DNA from: a bacterium
Lineage (GTDB): Bacteria; CLD3; SB21
Direction: 5' to 3'
DNA length: 26,461 nucleotides
Assembly: GCA_013360215.1 (NCBI GenBank)
Contig: JABWCP010000036.1
Coordinates: 1-26,461, forward strand
In this document: piece by piece, positions 23,942 through 26,461 of the stretch
Position numbering within the stretch: the stretch's first letter is position 1
Layout of the letters: every line of letters starts with the position of its first letter
Notes under the pieces: model-generated
The model's database searches: none
What the model was told of the DNA's origin: nothing
Seen by the model: the letters and a program-made list of their open reading frames with translations, nothing else
Translations under genes and position numbers: made by a program

Positions 23942-24703
23942 TCAATTGCTTTTACAAACGGCAATCAGTTCTTTTGAGTTTTCATCAAAGGCCGTACGAT
24001 CAAATCCGCCGTACATTGTCTCCAGCGCCAACCCGCTCCGGTAAATCAAATGCTCCAGTTCAAATCGGAAATAATAACGTACCCGAAATGACCACGATTC
24101 ATCGTGCGTCGTACCGTTTTCATCCCAGACATAACGCATCGTCACATGATTGATTTGGTGCATGAAATCCGGGACGACAGTGGTAAATCGTTTGAGACGT
24201 TGACCCGGCGCCCATTCCCCGTCGAAATCCAACGTGGATTCACGGCCTTGTGAGCACAATACCGGGTCCGGATTAAAAACATCCAAAATTAATGTACCGC
24301 CGGGTTCCAAATGATCTTTGATGCAGGCTAACGCCGCAAGTTGCTCATCCACCGTACGAAGATGCGTGAAAACGCGAAACGGCGCGACAATCAACGCAAA
24401 ACGGCGATCCATCGTAAAATCGCGCACATCCGCGACACTCACACGTTGCTTTTCTTTGGCATCAAGTTTGGCTTGTAAGGTGCGAATCATCGTTGCACTG
24501 GCATCCAGTCCGTAGATATCCGCACCGGCACGCAGCGCTTCCATAAAAAGCCGCCCCGTTCCCACGCCGACTTCCAAAACAGAGCCTTGCGCGCGGGTTG
24601 TTTCTTCGACGTAAAAATCATGATCTATGGATGTACGTATTTTGGCATACACCGTATCATAAAATCGTGCTACAAATTCAGGATAAGCCGTAGAAGCCGA
24701 CAT
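23942..24703 (-). CDS. Class I SAM-dependent methyltransferase
   Basis: This 253-residue protein has the Rossmann-type methyltransferase motif I SVLEVGVGTGRLFMEAL (residues 41-57), the acidic ribose-binding end of strand 2 in IYGLDASATMI (D67), and a motif II-III region RFALIVAPFRVFTHL. The C-terminal half (TTVVPDFMHQINHVTMRYVW, then SFRVRYYFRFELEHLI) resembles small-molecule methyltransferases. The start has AAAGGAG about 6 bases upstream. It is convergent with the transglutaminase-like gene and divergent from accC, so it is a single-gene unit. The substrate cannot be read from the sequence, and nothing ties it to the phosphonate cluster 12 kb away. Confidence 0.85.
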   Translation of the reverse strand: MSASTAYPEFVARFYDTVYAKIRTSIDHDFYVEETTRAQGSVLEVGVGTGRLFMEALRAGADIYGLDASATMIRTLQAKLDAKEKQRVSVADVRDFTMDRRFALIVAPFRVFTHLRTVDEQLAALACIKDHLEPGGTLILDVFNPDPVLCSQGRESTLDFDGEWAPGQRLKRFTTVVPDFMHQINHVTMRYVWDENGTTHDESWSFRVRYYFRFELEHLIYRSGLALETMYGGFDRTAFDENSKELIAVCKSN

Positions 24704-24744
24704 AGGTATCTCCTTTGGAGTTGGCTATTGAATAATGAAAACTA

Positions 24745-24774
24745 TTGGGTTAAATTTACGGGTGCAAGGATAAT
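24745..24774 (+). promoter_or_regulatory. Candidate sigma-70 promoter of accC
   Basis: TTGGGT (24745-24750), an 18-base spacer and GATAAT (24769-24774) lie 46 bases upstream of the accC start, in the 117-base divergent spacer. Both hexamers are near consensus, but the region is AT-rich. Confidence 0.3.
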
Positions 24775-24820
24775 TTTATCAATTTATCAAAACTGCTTTT
24801 CTGAAAGAACTATAATACTT

Positions 24821-26326
24821 ATGAGCATAACCCATCGCACCATCAAAAAAATTCTCATCGCCAATCGCGGTGAGATAGCCATACGCGTCATCCGGGCATG
24901 CCGGGAAATGAATATAAAAACTGTCGCCGTTTTTTCCGAAGCGGATCGTACGGCGGCACACGTTCGTTTAGCGGACGAAGCCTATTGTATCGGCGAACCG
25001 CCGTCCAATAAAAGCTATCTGCGCATGGACAAAATCATCGAAGTTGCCAAAAAATCCGGCGCGGATGCGATTCATCCCGGATACGGTTTCCTCAGTGAAA
25101 ATGAAGATTTTGCCGATCTGGTCATTCAAAACGGTATTATTTTTATCGGCCCGTCGTCGGAAGCGATGGCGCAGATGGGCAGTAAAACCGCGGCCAGAAC
25201 GCTGGCCAAAAAAATGAATGTTCCGACCGTGCCCGGTACCGAATCCGGTATCAAAGATAAAAACGAAGCCATCACGATCGCCGAAAAAATCGGCTTTCCT
25301 GTTTTGATCAAGGCGGCGGCCGGCGGCGGCGGTAAAGGCATGCGCGTGGTTCAAAAAATCGAAGAACTCAGCGAAGCGATCGATCGCGCACGCGGCGAAG
25401 CGCTCAATGCCTTCGGTGACGATACCGTTTTCATCGAAAAATATGTCACTAAACCGCGGCACATCGAAATCCAAATCATCGGCGATCAACACGGCAACAT
25501 GGTGTATCTCGGCGAACGCGAATGCTCCATACAGCGCCGTCACCAGAAAGTGATCGAAGAAGCGCCCTCGGCCATCGTAACACCGGAAATGCGTAAACGT
25601 ATGGGCGAATCCGCCGTTCGTTTGGCGCAAGCCGTCAATTACTACAATGCCGGTACGATGGAGTTTCTCGTGGATGCGGATATGAATTTTTATTTTCTCG
25701 AAATGAATACACGTTTGCAAGTCGAGCATCCCGTCACGGAAATGGTCACCGGCATTGATATCGTCAAAGAGCAGATACGCATTGCATCCGGCGAACCGCT
25801 TTCCTTCCGGCAGGAGGACATCCGCATACACGGCCATGCTATCGAAAGCCGCATTTACGCCGAAGATTGCGAAAATAATTTTGCACCGTCCATCGGCCGC
25901 ATCGAACATTTGGAACCGTCGTACGGCCCGGGCATTCGCGAAGACAGCGGCGTTTTCGAAGGCGATACCATCCAGATCTATTATGATCCGATGATATCCA
26001 AATTAGCGGCCTGGGGACCCACACGTGAAGAAGCCATTAACCGCATGCGGCGCTCCTTGCGTGAGTATGCGATTGTCGGCGTCGAAACCACGATTCCGTT
26101 TTGTCTTTTTGTAATGGAAAACGAAAAATTTCGCTCCGGCGATTTTGATACCAGTTTCGTGGGAAAGGAATTCACTCCGGAAAAACTTCAGCATAAAGAA
26201 GAAAAAATGGCCGCCATTGCCGCGGCTGTTCATGACTTTGCAAAAAAACGTGATATGAAAATCAGTACGGACGCATTGACAGCTTCCTCTCCCAAATCCA
26301 GCCGATGGAGGCGAAACCGTAACTAA
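24821..26326 (+). CDS. accC: Biotin carboxylase subunit of acetyl-CoA (or related acyl-CoA) carboxylase
   Basis: This 501-residue ATP-grasp enzyme carboxylates biotin on the carrier protein with ATP and bicarbonate. The N-terminal domain starts KKILIANRGEIAIRVIRACREM. The ATP-binding glycine loop is KAAAGGGGKGMRV, and the signature EMNTRLQVEHPVTEMVTGID is intact, followed by HAIESRIYAED. The start is ATG 24821, giving the standard N-terminus; the frame is open further upstream but that part overlaps the divergent methyltransferase. The protein is about 50 residues longer than E. coli AccC (449), with a charged tail ending SSPKSSRWRRNRN. Without a neighbouring BCCP or carboxyltransferase, propionyl-CoA or pyruvate carboxylase subunit roles remain possible. 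Confidence 0.92.
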   Translation: MSITHRTIKKILIANRGEIAIRVIRACREMNIKTVAVFSEADRTAAHVRLADEAYCIGEPPSNKSYLRMDKIIEVAKKSGADAIHPGYGFLSENEDFADLVIQNGIIFIGPSSEAMAQMGSKTAARTLAKKMNVPTVPGTESGIKDKNEAITIAEKIGFPVLIKAAAGGGGKGMRVVQKIEELSEAIDRARGEALNAFGDDTVFIEKYVTKPRHIEIQIIGDQHGNMVYLGERECSIQRRHQKVIEEAPSAIVTPEMRKRMGESAVRLAQAVNYYNAGTMEFLVDADMNFYFLEMNTRLQVEHPVTEMVTGIDIVKEQIRIASGEPLSFRQEDIRIHGHAIESRIYAEDCENNFAPSIGRIEHLEPSYGPGIREDSGVFEGDTIQIYYDPMISKLAAWGPTREEAINRMRRSLREYAIVGVETTIPFCLFVMENEKFRSGDFDTSFVGKEFTPEKLQHKEEKMAAIAAAVHDFAKKRDMKISTDALTASSPKSSRWRRNRN

Positions 26327-26371
26327 GGTATGTTTTAGCGGTATGCATAACAGAATGTGTGAAACATAAAC

Positions 26372-26402
26372 AAAAAAGGCGGCTCATCGGCCGCCTTTTT
26401 TT
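26372..26402. terminator. Bidirectional intrinsic terminator after accC
   Basis: GGCGGC (26378-26383), a TCATCG loop and GCCGCC (26390-26395) are flanked by six A on the left and seven T on the right. The A and T runs make it usable in both directions, which suits the convergent genes on either side. Confidence 0.9.
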
Positions 26403-26419
26403 ATCATCATTTTCAAATA

Positions 26420-26461
26420 TTACTTCGCTGCAGGCTCTGCGGGTTTTTCGGTAGCTTCCTG
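26420..26461 (-). CDS. C-terminal end of a minus-strand gene (runs off the window)
   Basis: Only 13 codons and a TAA (26420-26422) are visible. The tail reads QEATEKPAEPAAK, an Ala/Pro/Glu/Lys-rich end of the kind seen in ribosomal proteins and other nucleic-acid or envelope proteins. It stops just after the shared terminator, as expected for a real convergent gene. Identity cannot be given from this fragment. Confidence 0.55.
   Translation of the reverse strand, partial: QEATEKPAEPAAK

Noticed and set aside
24968-25909. A 313-codon open frame on the minus strand.
   Set aside because: It lies fully antisense to accC, whose signatures are intact; it is a codon-composition shadow.
1-26461. 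tRNA, rRNA, CRISPR arrays, intact insertion sequences or transposase genes.
   Set aside because: No cloverleaf, repeat-spacer pattern or transposase motif was seen by eye; a dedicated scan would be needed for small RNAs.

Overview
The window comes from a Gram-negative bacterium. It has polysaccharide flippases, predicted outer-membrane beta-barrel proteins, mixed use of ATG/GTG starts with Shine-Dalgarno sites, tight ATGA-coupled operons, moderate GC and AT-rich spacers. A lineage such as the FCB supergroup is a guess only; no marker gene in the window settles it.

Layout, left to right. Positions 1-919 (minus) hold a partial HAD phosphatase and a PgsA-like CDP-alcohol phosphatidyltransferase, overlapping by 4 bases. 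Positions 920-1534 hold a promoter, AT-rich palindromes, a 5'-truncated gene remnant and a strong terminator. Positions 1535-12136 (minus) hold a phosphonate biosynthesis cluster, in transcription order: gmhA-like SIS isomerase, two successive fusions of a degenerate nucleotidyltransferase-like domain to a CDP-alcohol phosphotransferase, PEP mutase fused to a nucleotidyltransferase, phosphonopyruvate decarboxylase, two beta-barrel proteins (an apparent insertion, preceded by another gene remnant), a LicC/PntC-like cytidylyltransferase, an iron-type alcohol dehydrogenase and a flippase. Positions 12381-13211 hold a separately terminated third sugar/choline-type nucleotidyltransferase, behind a convincing sigma-54 promoter. 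Positions 13571-20301 (minus) hold a glycan operon: three GT4 glycosyltransferases, an asparagine-synthetase-like amidase domain protein without a glutaminase cysteine, and a second flippase homologous to the first. Positions 20302-21011 are a decayed spacer. Positions 21012-26461 look like ordinary chromosome: an oligopeptidase B gene broken by a ~38-base deletion, a membrane-anchored transglutaminase-like protein, a SAM methyltransferase, biotin carboxylase (accC), a bidirectional terminator and the tail of a minus-strand gene.

How the genes fit together (inference on family knowledge): PEP mutase and phosphonopyruvate decarboxylase make phosphonoacetaldehyde. The window has no AEP transaminase but has an Fe-ADH ATGA-coupled to a cytidylyltransferase, so the likely route is reduction to 2-hydroxyethylphosphonate, CMP activation, and transfer of the phosphonate to a lipid or sugar hydroxyl by the CDP-alcohol phosphotransferase fusions. 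Flippases and glycosyltransferases would then place it in a surface phosphonoglycan or phosphonolipid. The two fused phosphotransferases, one with its last motif Asp replaced by His, are the least ordinary parts and the best candidates for undescribed chemistry.
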